DNA of 33,950 nucleotides from REEB426 sp964551975 (GCA_964551975.1 CAZKFI010000023.1:1-33950); one strand, 5' to 3'. Numbered from the stretch's first letter, positions 16,577-25,090 are shown. Numbers and translations are program-made. The notes: generated by a model not told the origin, from the letters alone.

Positions 16577-17736
16577 GCGCCCCATCCTGCCTGGCTCCCC
16601 CCGACACGCTCCTGGGCGATCTTCTGCGCGTAGCCGGATGCGGCGTAGGCCTTCATGGGCTCAGGGTCCAGTCCTCGTTCGGTGCGCCATTCAGCAAGCA
16701 GAGGGCGAACATCTGTGTCATAGGCGTCCATCAGGATGGCATTCGCGCCAAGGACGTCACCGGCCAATTGTGCCGCAGTCAACGCTGCCTGGTCGACCAG
16801 GAGAGCCTTGGTGACCGCCTCTTGCACGTTAAGGATCGACCGGATCTGGCCGGGAATCTTTGGCTCGATGTTGTGGCACTGATCAAGTACGAAGGCAACC
16901 CCCTGCGCGGGATCAATCGCATCCGCCTTCACGACCTCATGCATGATCCGGAAGAGCTGGAACGGATCCGAGGCCCCAACGATGAGGTCGTCATCGGCGT
17001 AGAAGCGCGAGTTGAAATCGAAAGCCCCAAGTTTGCGCTCGCGCAGCAGGAACGCCACGATGAACTCAATATTCGTCCCCGGCGCGTGATGCCCGGTATC
17101 GACCACGACCATGGCCTTTGGGCCAAGGCGCAGGCAGTGCGCGTACGAGACACCCCAGTCGGGGATATCCGTTGTGTAGAACGCCGGCTCGAAGAACTTG
17201 TACTCCAGCACCATGCGCTGCTGTTCCCCGAGTTGCGCGTAGACCTCCTCCAGACCCGCCTGCAACCGATCCTGTCGCGCGCGAATGTCATCCTGGCCCG
17301 GATAGTTGGTCCCATCGGCGAACCACAGCTTTAGGTCACGCGACCCGGTCTGGTTCATGATCTCGACGCACTCCAGGAGGTGATCTACCGCCTTGCGACG
17401 CACCCGCGACTCGGGGTGGCAGATGCTGCCCAGCATGTAGTCGTTGTCCTGAAACGTGTTGGAGTTGATTGTCCCCAGCGCAATGCCCTCATTCTCGGCA
17501 TGCTTGGCGAGTACTGCGTAGTCGTCAACCTTGTCCCATGGGATGTGCAAGGCCACCGAATCCACCGCGCCAGTCAGGCGCGCCACCACGGCGGCATCAC
17601 TGACCTTCTCGAAGGGGTCGCGGGGCACACCCGCCTGGGCGAACACCTTGAAGCGAGTACCGGAATTGCCATAGGCCCAGGAGGGCACCTCGATCTTCAG
17701 CAGGTCGAGTTGCTGCTTGGCTGCCGCTCGATCCAT
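16573..17736 (-). CDS. rhaI: L-rhamnose isomerase (RhaI type)
   Basis: It isomerises L-rhamnose to L-rhamnulose with divalent metals. The protein is 387 residues, a TIM-barrel sugar isomerase of the RhaI kind found with RhaEW, distinct from enterobacterial RhaA. Typical segments are VPSWAYGNSGTRF near the N-terminus, LKLWFADGTNYPGQDD, MVLEYKFFEPAFYTTDIPDW and VVDTGHHAPGTNIEF, with acidic residues and histidines suited to metal binding, then AFDFNSRFYADDDLI. The ATG at 17736 has AAGGAG at the right spacing, the best ribosome-binding site in this operon. It is the first gene of rhaI-rhaEW-rhaB-lldD. The 123-bp leader holds a palindrome (17799-17809) and the terminator-like hairpin of the preceding gene. 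Confidence 0.93.
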   Translation of the reverse strand: MDRAAAKQQLDLLKIEVPSWAYGNSGTRFKVFAQAGVPRDPFEKVSDAAVVARLTGAVDSVALHIPWDKVDDYAVLAKHAENEGIALGTINSNTFQDNDYMLGSICHPESRVRRKAVDHLLECVEIMNQTGSRDLKLWFADGTNYPGQDDIRARQDRLQAGLEEVYAQLGEQQRMVLEYKFFEPAFYTTDIPDWGVSYAHCLRLGPKAMVVVDTGHHAPGTNIEFIVAFLLRERKLGAFDFNSRFYADDDLIVGASDPFQLFRIMHEVVKADAIDPAQGVAFVLDQCHNIEPKIPGQIRSILNVQEAVTKALLVDQAALTAAQLAGDVLGANAILMDAYDTDVRPLLAEWRTERGLDPEPMKAYAASGYAQKIAQERVGGSQAGWGA

Positions 17737-17798
17737 GTCGACTCCTTGTTGTCTTCGTTGCGTTCGTGACGGTTCGGCTTGTGAGAAACAGCGTTGCT

Positions 17799-17809
17799 TG
17801 ACTGAGTCA
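17799..17809. promoter_or_regulatory. Short palindrome upstream of rhaI, possible operator
   Basis: TGACTGAGTCA is an 11-bp palindrome with a single central base, 63 bp upstream of the rhaI start. It is in the right place for a repressor site controlling the rhamnose operon. No second copy was noticed elsewhere, so the assignment rests on position only. Confidence 0.3.
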
Positions 17810-17819
17810 GTCCAGGTGA

Positions 17820-17842
17820 AAAACTTCCTGCAGCGTCAGGAA
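17820..17842 (-). terminator. Weak rho-independent terminator after the mutarotase-like gene
   Basis: On the minus strand TTCCTG and CAGGAA form a 6-bp stem around a 6-base loop, followed at once by GTTTTT. It lies 18 bp after the stop of the gene at 17860-18966 and would separate that transcript from the rhaI operon. The stem is short, so termination may be partial. Confidence 0.45.
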
Positions 17843-17859
17843 TGCCTCGTCCGGATGGC

Positions 17860-18966
17860 CTAGGCGGGGAGTAACTGCTCCCAGTTCACTGCGGTCGTCA
17901 TGCTCTGGCCCTGCTCATCGTGCAGCGTTATCTGCCCGGGAATACCGAGGTCTATCGCCACGACTCGTCCAAATTCGGCTTCGGTGAATGCCACCCCTTG
18001 GATCGAGGTCATGGTGACCGGTTGGTCAGCACGGAATTCCCGCGTTGTCTGGATGGCCTCAGCCGCCAGCAGGTCATCCCGCGAATCCAGCAGCCCAGCG
18101 GCAAAGTATGAGCAGACGTCCTCGATGCCCATGCGTCCGGTGAATCGACTGGACCAGGGTGGCTGCGAGCGACCGCCGTTTGAGATCCACAGGATCGTGG
18201 CTGGGAAGTCGGAGATGTTTTTCAGGGAGAACCAGACGCACCCATCCAAGGTGGCTGCTGACCAGCCGATGGGACCAGCCGCCGGATCGTTAACGAGCAT
18301 CACCAGATCTTCGTGCCCACTGGGCGTTGGGTAGTGAGTGAGATCGAGGGCACCGCCCCCAGCCAGCGGCACGGCGGCAAGGTCATCGAACCGTGCACCC
18401 TCGGCAAGAATCTGGTGCTCACCAAGCGCAGGGTCTGAGAACGTTCCGGGGTAGACCGACTGAAGGCGCATCGGACTGAAACCCAGCCGGCCCGCACCGA
18501 TCGCCAGGTGCGAGAAGTCAATCACCGGGTGGGTGCCATAGCTGAAGGCGCCGGCCAGTCCAGCAATCGTGAAGGTCTGGTACAGCACGGTTTGCCCGTC
18601 AACGACCTGGACAAGTTTTTCCACCCGTGCACCGGTGTCGGTGGTGTCGATTGCCAGCCGGACCGCCTCCGACCGCTGGTCCAACACCTGCCACCTACCA
18701 CTCGCCGGGTCACCGTGGAGCGGACCATCGGGTTGTGCGCCGAAGGGCAGGCAGAAGAAGTCACCGCGCAATAGGTCTAGCAGCGGTGGGATATCCGGGA
18801 TCTCACCCGGCAACCACGGGGCCAGCACGTAGGGCTGCACCTGACGATCGCCCTGCATAAAGGTGACCGGGGCCACGTGCGCTCCTTGGAGGGTCACCCA
18901 GGCCTGCACCGATGAACTGCTCACTCCGATTGATTCGGCCCCATGGACCACGCGCACCTCAGACAC
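17860..18966 (-). CDS. Galactose-mutarotase-fold protein, putative sugar epimerase
   Basis: The protein is about 368 residues and rich in beta-strand character. The stretch LLRGDFFCLPFG, then PLHGDPASGRW, followed by alternating strands and FSYGTHPVIDF, resembles aldose-1-epimerase-like proteins, which act on sugar anomers or on sugar phosphates. I cannot place the catalytic Glu with confidence, so function is only suggested. The frame opens at GTG 18996, but that codon lies inside a palindrome of the operator array; GTG 18966 avoids this and keeps all conserved sequence. It is divergent from the plus-strand sugar operon across the array, hence probably co-regulated with it, and is separated from rhaI by a weak terminator. 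Confidence 0.65.
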   Translation of the reverse strand: MSEVRVVHGAESIGVSSSSVQAWVTLQGAHVAPVTFMQGDRQVQPYVLAPWLPGEIPDIPPLLDLLRGDFFCLPFGAQPDGPLHGDPASGRWQVLDQRSEAVRLAIDTTDTGARVEKLVQVVDGQTVLYQTFTIAGLAGAFSYGTHPVIDFSHLAIGAGRLGFSPMRLQSVYPGTFSDPALGEHQILAEGARFDDLAAVPLAGGGALDLTHYPTPSGHEDLVMLVNDPAAGPIGWSAATLDGCVWFSLKNISDFPATILWISNGGRSQPPWSSRFTGRMGIEDVCSYFAAGLLDSRDDLLAAEAIQTTREFRADQPVTMTSIQGVAFTEAEFGRVVAIDLGIPGQITLHDEQGQSMTTAVNWEQLLPA

Positions 18967-18992
18967 GTCGGCACTGTAGCCGTCAAGGCACG

Positions 18993-19075
18993 TCACGGGT
19001 ACACGTATGTACTCGTGACGGGTACCCGTTTAGACACGGGTACCCGTACATAGGGGGTACACGTATATATACGTG
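18993..19075. promoter_or_regulatory. Array of four palindromes, probable operators of the divergent sugar genes
   Basis: Four inverted repeats follow each other. An imperfect 26-bp one at 18993-19018 has TCACG/CGTGA arms and inner GTAC/GTAC. Perfect copies of ACGGGTACCCGT occupy 19018-19029 and 19036-19047, with centres 18 bp apart. CACGTATATATACGTG fills 19060-19075. The half-site ACGGGTAC recurs at 18995, 19018 and 19036. The array sits between divergent genes and its last member contains a TATATA run that could double as a -10 region. A repressor binding cooperatively is likely. The LacI protein encoded at 20838 is the nearest candidate, but these palindromes centre on TA, not the usual CG of LacI sites. 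Confidence 0.75.
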
Positions 19076-19146
19076 AAGTACGCACACGACGGAGAGACAC
19101 GTGACGGGGCAGGATGACGGGGAGAATGCCGGTGGGAGACTCAACC

Positions 19147-19698
19147 GTGCTTACGCTGATCATGATCGGTGGTGCGGCCGGTACCGGCAAGACCTCCCTG
19201 GCTGGTGCGCTCGCTCCCCGGCTGGGTGCAAGCGTCGTGGATCTGGACGACGTCACGGCATCGCTCGTACAGGAGTACCTCGCCAATAATCCGGAAGTAA
19301 CCGAGGCCCTGGCGCTGTCGGTTCTTCGGGATGCGCGTTATGCCCTGCTGGCTCAAGCGGCAGCCGAGCAAACCGGCCTGACGATCGCCGTGGCGCCGTT
19401 CAGCCGGGAGCTGGCCTCCGCACAGGATTGGTCTGCCTGGGTGCGCGCCGCTGGGCGCACCGACCTGCAGTGCCGAACGCTGCAGACGACCCTGCCTGCG
19501 GAGGAACACCTGCGACGCCTGCAGGAGCGTGGGGCAGCACGCGACGCCGAGCAGATCACGCTGGCCAGCCTGCCCGCAACCATCGTCTGCGATGCCACCC
19601 TGCGGGTTCTCGTCGTTGATGCCAGCGCTCCAGTCGAGCAACTCGTCGAGACGATGCTCCCCAGTTTGACCGACGCGCCTGCGGGTTTTGGAGGCTGA
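19147..19698 (+). CDS. P-loop (AAA_33-like) small-molecule kinase
   Basis: This 183-residue protein opens with a Walker A loop, GGAAGTGKTSLA (residues 7-18), followed by VVDLDDV and a lid-like segment LRRLQERGAARDAEQI. This is the layout of small P-loop kinases such as gluconate kinases and AAA_33 proteins. It probably phosphorylates a sugar or sugar acid, but the substrate is unknown. I chose GTG 19147, which has GGTGGGAGA 8 bases upstream and puts the P-loop at the usual distance from the N-terminus. ATG 19114 in the same frame is an alternative that adds 11 residues. It is the first gene after the palindrome array and runs in the same direction as the following sugar genes. Confidence 0.72.
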   Translation: MLTLIMIGGAAGTGKTSLAGALAPRLGASVVDLDDVTASLVQEYLANNPEVTEALALSVLRDARYALLAQAAAEQTGLTIAVAPFSRELASAQDWSAWVRAAGRTDLQCRTLQTTLPAEEHLRRLQERGAARDAEQITLASLPATIVCDATLRVLVVDASAPVEQLVETMLPSLTDAPAGFGG

Positions 19699-19722
19699 GG
19701 GGCACCCGCTACAGTCTGCTCT

Positions 19723-19779
19723 GACATCGATTACCTAGTTGGCCCTGCTTCGCGGTGGCCGTTGCGTGACAACGATGTC
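19723..19779. promoter_or_regulatory. Inverted pair of GACATCG motifs upstream of the PfkB gene
   Basis: GACATCGATT at 19723-19732 and its near reverse complement AACGATGTC at 19771-19779 flank 38 bp just upstream of the PfkB gene. The left copy contains ATCGAT, a palindrome centred on CG as in LacI-family operators. A promoter or looping operator for pfkB-lacI is possible, but no clear -35/-10 pair is visible. Confidence 0.3.
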
Positions 19780-19797
19780 TCGAGCGGTGGAGGTGGC

Positions 19798-20841
19798 ATG
19801 GGGACCCTGATCCTGAACCCCAATCCCGTCTTCGACCGCACCATCACCCTGATCGAGCTCATCCCGGGGGCCGTGATGCGCACCCTGGACGTCGAACTCA
19901 CCGCCGGCGGCAAAGGGATCAACGTTGCGCGAGCCCTGCGCGCGCTGAACACCCCAGCATCCCTGGTCCTTCCGGTCGGCGAAGATGACCAGCAGCGCTA
20001 CTGCGATCTGCTCACTGCAGAAGGGGCCAGCTTCACGGCGGTTCCGGTGCCCGGACCAGTGCGCACCGCGAGCATCTACCTGGAACAGCGCGTTGAGCGA
20101 GTGACGGTGGTCAACGACGCCGGGCATCCGATGGAACCGGCAGGCTGGGGCACGGTGCTGGACGCGGTGGCCGAGCTAGTTCAGCCCGATGATCTGCTGC
20201 TCTGCATGGGCAGTTTCCCACCCGAGTTTTCCTCCGAGGGCTTGGTCGCGTTAATTCAGAGGGTGCACGGGGCGCAGGCACGCATGCTCATCGACACGGT
20301 GCCAAATCTGCTCGCTGCCGCACTCCCCCACCAGCCAGACCTCGTGACGCCGAATCTTGACGAGGCATTGGCAGCACTCAGCGCGCGCGACGCACACCTC
20401 ATCGATGCCCATGACCGCAGCGATGACGAGGTGCGCGAGCAGGCCGAGCAGGCAGCACTTGCCCTCTGCGCTCGCGGTGCCCGGCGTGCCTTCGTCACCG
20501 CCGGAGCGACCGGCGTTGCCCTGGCCGATGGCGAACAAGTCCAGTGGTTCGATTCCTACCCAGTGACACCGGTCAGCACAGTGGGTGCCGGGGATTCCTT
20601 CGTCGCGGGCATTGCCAGCGCGCTACACGACCAGGCCGACAACAGCCGGGCTCACCATGGCGAGCGCTCAGCCTGGGATGACCTCGACTGGGCACTGGCG
20701 ACACTTACCGGGATCGCGACCGCGGCGACATCCTGTGAGCAGGTCCGCGCCGGTGGCATCGATCCACAGCGCGTACGAGCCATTCTCGCTGAACTACTGG
20801 CCAGGCCAACCAGCGTCGACTCCGTCGTTACCCGCTCATGA
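19798..20841 (+). CDS. PfkB-family 1-phosphofructokinase / tagatose-6-phosphate kinase-like
   Basis: This 347-residue ribokinase-fold enzyme of the FruK/LacC branch phosphorylates hexose phosphates. Evidence is the N-terminal LILNPNPVFDRTI, the substrate motif LTAGGKGINVARAL (residues 35-48), and the ATP and anion-hole motif STVGAGDSFVAG with catalytic Asp266. FruK/LacC enzymes convert fructose-1-phosphate or tagatose-6-phosphate to the 1,6-bisphosphate. With the LacD-type aldolase encoded at 23316 this makes a two-step bisphosphate route likely. The start is ATG 19798 behind GGTGGAGGTGG; the frame also opens at a TTG at 19762, which is unlikely. Its stop overlaps the lacI start by 4 nt. Confidence 0.88.
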   Translation: MGTLILNPNPVFDRTITLIELIPGAVMRTLDVELTAGGKGINVARALRALNTPASLVLPVGEDDQQRYCDLLTAEGASFTAVPVPGPVRTASIYLEQRVERVTVVNDAGHPMEPAGWGTVLDAVAELVQPDDLLLCMGSFPPEFSSEGLVALIQRVHGAQARMLIDTVPNLLAAALPHQPDLVTPNLDEALAALSARDAHLIDAHDRSDDEVREQAEQAALALCARGARRAFVTAGATGVALADGEQVQWFDSYPVTPVSTVGAGDSFVAGIASALHDQADNSRAHHGERSAWDDLDWALATLTGIATAATSCEQVRAGGIDPQRVRAILAELLARPTSVDSVVTRS

Positions 20842-21872
20842 CTCGCCCTGTTCGCCTTAGCGACGTCGCCGCCGCGGCCAAGACCAGCACCAAGACTGCC
20901 TCCCGAGTGATCAACGGAGACCCGCGAGTAGCTCCCCAAACCCGGGCTCGTGTTGAAGCGGCCGTAACGCAATTGGGATATCAAGTGGACCTCCTGGCCC
21001 GGTCACTGCGACGAGGCGTGGATGACACTGTCGGCGTCCTGGTGCCCTCGATTGGAGACCCGTTCTTTGCCGCGGCAATCGATGAGATCGAGCACCTTGG
21101 ACGCGCTCGCGGGGTGCAGGTGATCATCGCCAGCACACCGCGCGACCCGCAGCAGGAGCGGCGAGCGGTGGAGACCCTGCTCGCTCGGCGCGTTGCCGGC
21201 CTCATCATTACGCCGTACGCCGCGGACTACCGATTTCTCGGACCCAGCACAACACCCGCGGTGTTTCTCGATCGAGCGCCCGAAGGTATGCCCGCTGAGA
21301 CAGTCATGGTCGATGACGCCGCAGGGGCGCACCTGGCTGTGCGCCACCTCGCCTCCTTCGGGCATCGTCGCATTGCACTTATCGGCGATGACCCAACCAT
21401 CCCAACTTCGCGGGCACGGCGCGACGGCTACCACGCCGCGCTGCAGGAGTTGAACCTGCCGATTGACCCCGAGCTGGACCGCTCGGACTGTGTCGACGCC
21501 ACACGGGCGCATGAGCAGACCCTCGCCCTCCTGGCGTTGAACCAACCACCCACGGCGATCTTCAGCGGCCGCGCGGAAACCTCACTGGGCGTGGCACGAG
21601 CCTTACACCGCAGCGGACGAACCGATGTCGCCATGGTCTCTTTCGATGATTTCGATCTGGCGGAGATCCTCGAACCCGCCGTAACGGTGACGAACCATGA
21701 CCCGCGGGCCCTGGGCCAGTGTGCAATGGACCGCCTACTGGCTCGTCTGGACGGTGCCGATTTCCAACCGGGTGAGCAACTCCTCCCCCTTCGCCTGATC
21801 ACCCGAGGATCTGGGGAACTGCGCCCCATGCGAGGACTCCCTGGCCAGGAATCACTGGGGGTGGGCGCATGA
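20838..21872 (+). CDS. LacI-family transcriptional regulator
   Basis: This 344-residue repressor has the N-terminal helix-turn-helix VRLSDVAAAAKTSTKTASRV, the hinge region (LGYQVDLLARSLRRG) and a periplasmic-binding-type effector domain (TVGVLVPSIGDPFFAAAIDE, then GHRRIALIGDD and VSFDDFDLAEIL). It would repress the surrounding sugar operon until a sugar or sugar phosphate binds. It overlaps the PfkB gene and the FGGY kinase gene by 4 nt each (ATGA), so it lies inside the operon it presumably controls. Candidate sites are the palindrome array at 18993-19075 and the CG-centred motif near 19725. Confidence 0.95.
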   Translation: MTRPVRLSDVAAAAKTSTKTASRVINGDPRVAPQTRARVEAAVTQLGYQVDLLARSLRRGVDDTVGVLVPSIGDPFFAAAIDEIEHLGRARGVQVIIASTPRDPQQERRAVETLLARRVAGLIITPYAADYRFLGPSTTPAVFLDRAPEGMPAETVMVDDAAGAHLAVRHLASFGHRRIALIGDDPTIPTSRARRDGYHAALQELNLPIDPELDRSDCVDATRAHEQTLALLALNQPPTAIFSGRAETSLGVARALHRSGRTDVAMVSFDDFDLAEILEPAVTVTNHDPRALGQCAMDRLLARLDGADFQPGEQLLPLRLITRGSGELRPMRGLPGQESLGVGA

Positions 21873-23278
21873 GTCAGGAGATCCTGCTCGGCATCGACGT
21901 GGGTACCACCTCCATGAAGGCACTGGCCTACAGCGGCGACGGTGCGGTGGTTGGCTCGGCATCGCAACCAACCCATTGGGATGTGGCCGCCAACGGCGAC
22001 ACGCAGATGCCCGCTGACCGCCTCGCAGACACCGCCATCAGCGTCCTCGCCGCCGCGGCCCAGGACGCGAGCAACCGACAGGATCAGGCCTGTCAGGTCG
22101 TCGGTATCGGCATCGCGGGGCTCGCGGAGACCGGGGTGATCATCGACGGTCAAGGTCGGCCCCTCACCCCCGCCATGGCCTGGTACGACCAGCGCGGCAA
22201 GGACGAGTTGGCGGTGCTACCAGCGAAGTTTCGCGAGGAATTCCAAGCGACCACCGGCCTGGCCTGCAAGGCGGAATGCTCCTTTGCCAAACTCCTCTGG
22301 TTGCACCAATCGGGTGTTCGCATTCAACCCGGGGAAACGTGGCTCAATGCCCTGGAGTACATCGCGTTCCGCCTGACCGGCACACAGGCCACTGAACCCT
22401 CACTGGCATCGCGGACCGGCCTGCTTGACCAAGCTGATGTGAGCCCATGGGCAGGGACGTTGGAACGCATCGGCGCGGGGGCCGACTTCCTTCCCACCAT
22501 GGTGGCTGCTGGTACCAGCCTCGGATCGGTCGACGTTCATTTGACGGCCACACCTGCGCAACTGCACGGCGCGGCGGTCACGGTGTGCGGTCATGATCAC
22601 CTGGTCGCCTCCGTCGGTGCTGGTGCCGCTGGAGGCGATGACCTCTTCAACTCGTGCGGTACTGCTGACGTCATTCTGCGCAGCCTCCCCCGGACCCTGT
22701 CCAACGATGAACGTCGCCAACTTGTGGAACGTGGCCTGAGTGCGGGACGTTACGTGCTGCCAGGGTCGACCGCCATCCTTGGCGCCACCCGTTCCGGCCT
22801 GGTGCTTGGCCGGGTGCTCTCGGTACTCGGACTCCGCGACCGCGCCGCACGCCAGGCACTGGCCGACGGTTGGGATCCGGATCGCCCACCGTCACCGAAT
22901 GTTCAGGTGAGCGAGCCAGCGGGCTGGACCAATGAAGTCACCATTCGGCTACGCGAGTACGTCAGCCCCGAGGACCTCTGGGGTTCAGCAATGGACTACG
23001 TACTCGGGGAAACACGCGAGTTACTGAAGGCCGTCACCGACATCGCAGGTCCCTACCAGCAGGCAGTTGCCTCCGGCGGCTGGGCCCAGTTGCGTGGGGT
23101 CCTGCGAGGTAAGGCAACGGTTATGCCCGGCTTACAGCTGAGCGCATACGAACAAGCCGGGTGCCGCGGTGCTGCGATCTTCGCGGCTCAAGCGGCCCAA
23201 CTCATCGACGCACCACTCACCCAGTCGCTCGCGGCGCCGTCAGGTGCTTCCACCACCGCAGCGAGCACCACACAATGA
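21869..23278 (+). CDS. FGGY-family carbohydrate kinase (xylulokinase-like)
   Basis: This 469-residue sugar kinase starts with the phosphate loop LLGIDVGTTSMKALA. GIGIAGLAETG and MAWYDQR are sugar-site segments; catalytic Asp243 lies in VCGHDHLVASVGAG, followed by FNSCGTADVI and, near the C-terminus, VASGGWAQLRGVLRGK. The sequence differs clearly from the two rhamnulokinase-type kinases in the window and is nearer to xylulokinase and related ketose or polyol kinases. It overlaps lacI by 4 nt and is followed 37 bp later by a LacD-type aldolase gene. The likely role is first phosphorylation of the imported sugar. The C-terminal tail (about 455-469) is Ala/Ser/Thr-rich and probably disordered. 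Confidence 0.87.
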   Translation: MSQEILLGIDVGTTSMKALAYSGDGAVVGSASQPTHWDVAANGDTQMPADRLADTAISVLAAAAQDASNRQDQACQVVGIGIAGLAETGVIIDGQGRPLTPAMAWYDQRGKDELAVLPAKFREEFQATTGLACKAECSFAKLLWLHQSGVRIQPGETWLNALEYIAFRLTGTQATEPSLASRTGLLDQADVSPWAGTLERIGAGADFLPTMVAAGTSLGSVDVHLTATPAQLHGAAVTVCGHDHLVASVGAGAAGGDDLFNSCGTADVILRSLPRTLSNDERRQLVERGLSAGRYVLPGSTAILGATRSGLVLGRVLSVLGLRDRAARQALADGWDPDRPPSPNVQVSEPAGWTNEVTIRLREYVSPEDLWGSAMDYVLGETRELLKAVTDIAGPYQQAVASGGWAQLRGVLRGKATVMPGLQLSAYEQAGCRGAAIFAAQAAQLIDAPLTQSLAAPSGASTTAASTTQ

Positions 23279-23315
23279 CCAACGCAAATACGACCAAATC
23301 AAGGGAGCAAATCAG

Positions 23316-24239
23316 ATGAGTACGCCAAGTACGGCCGCACCATTGACCTTGGCAGATATTGCCGACGATGCTGGGACCTTCGCCATCATCGCGATGGACC
23401 AGCGAAACACCCTGCGCAGGATGTTTGCCGCCAAAGGCATCGAAGCGACGCCGGAAGACATGCGTCAGGCGAAGGTGGACGTCGCCGCTGCGCTCACGCC
23501 TGATGCCACGGGAATTCTGCTCGATCCGGACTTCGGCGTACCGGCGGTCCTTGCCGCCGATGCTCTCGCTGACACCTGCGGACTCCTGGTTGCAGCCGAG
23601 CCCAGCGAGCGCGGGTCACACAATGGCGAGCCTCGACCACACCGCATCCCGGAACAGAACGGCGCCTGGGTGCGTGCCATGGGCGGCGACGCGGTGAAGT
23701 TCCTCGTGATGATGAACCCAGCTCGCATCCTCGAGCCCGGTGGTCCGGATCTGGTGGCCGAGACCATGCAGGTTGTGCGCGAGGTCGTTGAGGACTGCAG
23801 GTCGGCCGGTATTCCCTCGGTCATCGAGAACCTGATCTACCCGCTACCCGGCGCTGGGGACCTGACGCCCCAGCAACGTGAGGACGCCATCGTCGGCTCC
23901 GCCGAGTTGCTCACCACCCTGCAGCCAGACCTGCTGAAGCTGGAGTACCCCGGCAGCGCAGCCGGCTGCCGACGCTTATCCAGTGTGCTCACCGTGCCGT
24001 GGGCCGTGCTGAGCGCCGGCGTCGATTTCGACACCTTCACCGATGTTCTACGGGTCTCCTGTGACGAGGGCGGTGCCTCAGGCTTCATTGCCGGCAGAGC
24101 CCTGTGGAAGGAGACCATCGGAATGGCGCACCGGGAGCGGCTCGCGTTCCTGCAGGAGACCGCCCGGCCCCGTCTGATCGCCTGCCGGGAGGCCATTGCC
24201 GGTCGCGCCCAGCCCTGGTTCACGGTAGGTTCACGATGA
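23316..24239 (+). CDS. LacD-type class I aldolase (tagatose-1,6-bisphosphate aldolase-like)
   Basis: This 307-residue Schiff-base aldolase is of the LacD family, which cleaves tagatose-1,6-bisphosphate or related ketose phosphates to two trioses. Characteristic are AIIAMDQRNTLRRMF near the start, LLDPDFG, VKFLVMMNP (Lys128) and LLKLEYPGSAAGC with Lys208, the expected Schiff-base lysine. The C-terminal WAVLSAGVDFDTF and GFIAGRALWKE complete the barrel. The ATG at 23316 has AAGGGAG at 23301-23307, a good ribosome-binding site; the frame stays open back into the kinase gene. A sulfofructose-phosphate aldolase (YihT-like) is a family alternative, but no other sulfoquinovose gene is here. Confidence 0.87.
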   Translation: MSTPSTAAPLTLADIADDAGTFAIIAMDQRNTLRRMFAAKGIEATPEDMRQAKVDVAAALTPDATGILLDPDFGVPAVLAADALADTCGLLVAAEPSERGSHNGEPRPHRIPEQNGAWVRAMGGDAVKFLVMMNPARILEPGGPDLVAETMQVVREVVEDCRSAGIPSVIENLIYPLPGAGDLTPQQREDAIVGSAELLTTLQPDLLKLEYPGSAAGCRRLSSVLTVPWAVLSAGVDFDTFTDVLRVSCDEGGASGFIAGRALWKETIGMAHRERLAFLQETARPRLIACREAIAGRAQPWFTVGSR

Positions 24240-24334
24240 ATTTGCCTCACGCTAGCGTTCTGCCCCGGCAGTTCGACTTGTCTCACGCAGCCTGTGGATG
24301 CGGGCCGCGTGCGACCAGGAAGGGATGGTGACCT

Positions 24335-25090
24335 ATGGCGCTCCTTGAGGCACGGGGAATGGTTCGGACCTACGGTCAAGTCGTCGCCCTTGACGGCGCC
24401 GATTTCGACGTGGAGGCCGGTGAGGTCACTGCACTGATCGGCGACAACGGCGCTGGCAAGAGCACCCTGATCAAGATCCTCTCGGGCACCGAGCAGGCAG
24501 ATGCCGGCACCATCGTCTTCGAGGGCGCCGAGGTCAAGATGACCTCGCCAGCCCATGCCCGGTCCCTGGGCATCGAAACCGTGTATCAGGATCTGGCCCT
24601 CTGCCCGCATCTTGACCCGGTGAACAATCTGTACCTTGGTCGCGAGGTGAAGGCAGCTGCCCCGCTCGGCTGGTTCGGGTTCATGAACCGCAAGGAAATG
24701 CGCGAGGGCAGCGTCAAGGCGTTCACCGACCTCGGTGCGACAGTGCGCCGGCTCGCCGAACCCGTGGGCAGCATGTCCGGTGGGCAGAAGCAGAGCGTGG
24801 CCGTCGCCCGGGCTGCGGCCTGGGCCAACAAGATCATCTTCCTGGACGAACCCACGGCGGCGTTGGGCGTCGTGCAGACGGCGAACGTGCTCGACCTGAT
24901 CCGGCGGGTTCGTGACAAGGGCATCGGAGTGGTGCTGATCAGCCACTCGATGCCGGAGGTCCTGGACGTCGCCGATCGCATCCAGGTTCTTCGCCGCGGA
25001 AAGCGCGTAGCTACCTACCAGGCGGCAAATACTGATCTGCAAGAACTGGTCGCCACGATGACCGGCAAGTTGGATGAAGGAGCAGCATGA
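24335..25090 (+). CDS. CUT2 sugar ABC transporter, single-domain ATP-binding protein (FrcA-like)
   Basis: This 251-residue ATPase powers import through the neighbouring permease. Walker A is GDNGAGKST (36-44), the signature is MSGGQKQ (147-153), and Walker B is IIFLDEPTAAL (about 167-177). VYQDLALCPHLDPVNNLYLGRE is close to the Q-loop region of FrcA-type proteins. Many CUT2 ATPases have two fused nucleotide-binding domains; this one has a single domain, as in the fructose importer FrcBCA, so it must act as a homodimer. The start is ATG 24335, with AGGAAGGG about 10 bases upstream. The 95-bp spacer from the aldolase gene shows no terminator. It overlaps the permease start by 4 nt. Confidence 0.92.
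   Translation: MALLEARGMVRTYGQVVALDGADFDVEAGEVTALIGDNGAGKSTLIKILSGTEQADAGTIVFEGAEVKMTSPAHARSLGIETVYQDLALCPHLDPVNNLYLGREVKAAAPLGWFGFMNRKEMREGSVKAFTDLGATVRRLAEPVGSMSGGQKQSVAVARAAAWANKIIFLDEPTAALGVVQTANVLDLIRRVRDKGIGVVLISHSMPEVLDVADRIQVLRRGKRVATYQAANTDLQELVATMTGKLDEGAA

Noticed and set aside
23169..23315. N-terminal extension of the LacD-type aldolase
   Set aside because: It overlaps the FGGY kinase C-terminus, and ATG 23316 has a clear ribosome-binding site.
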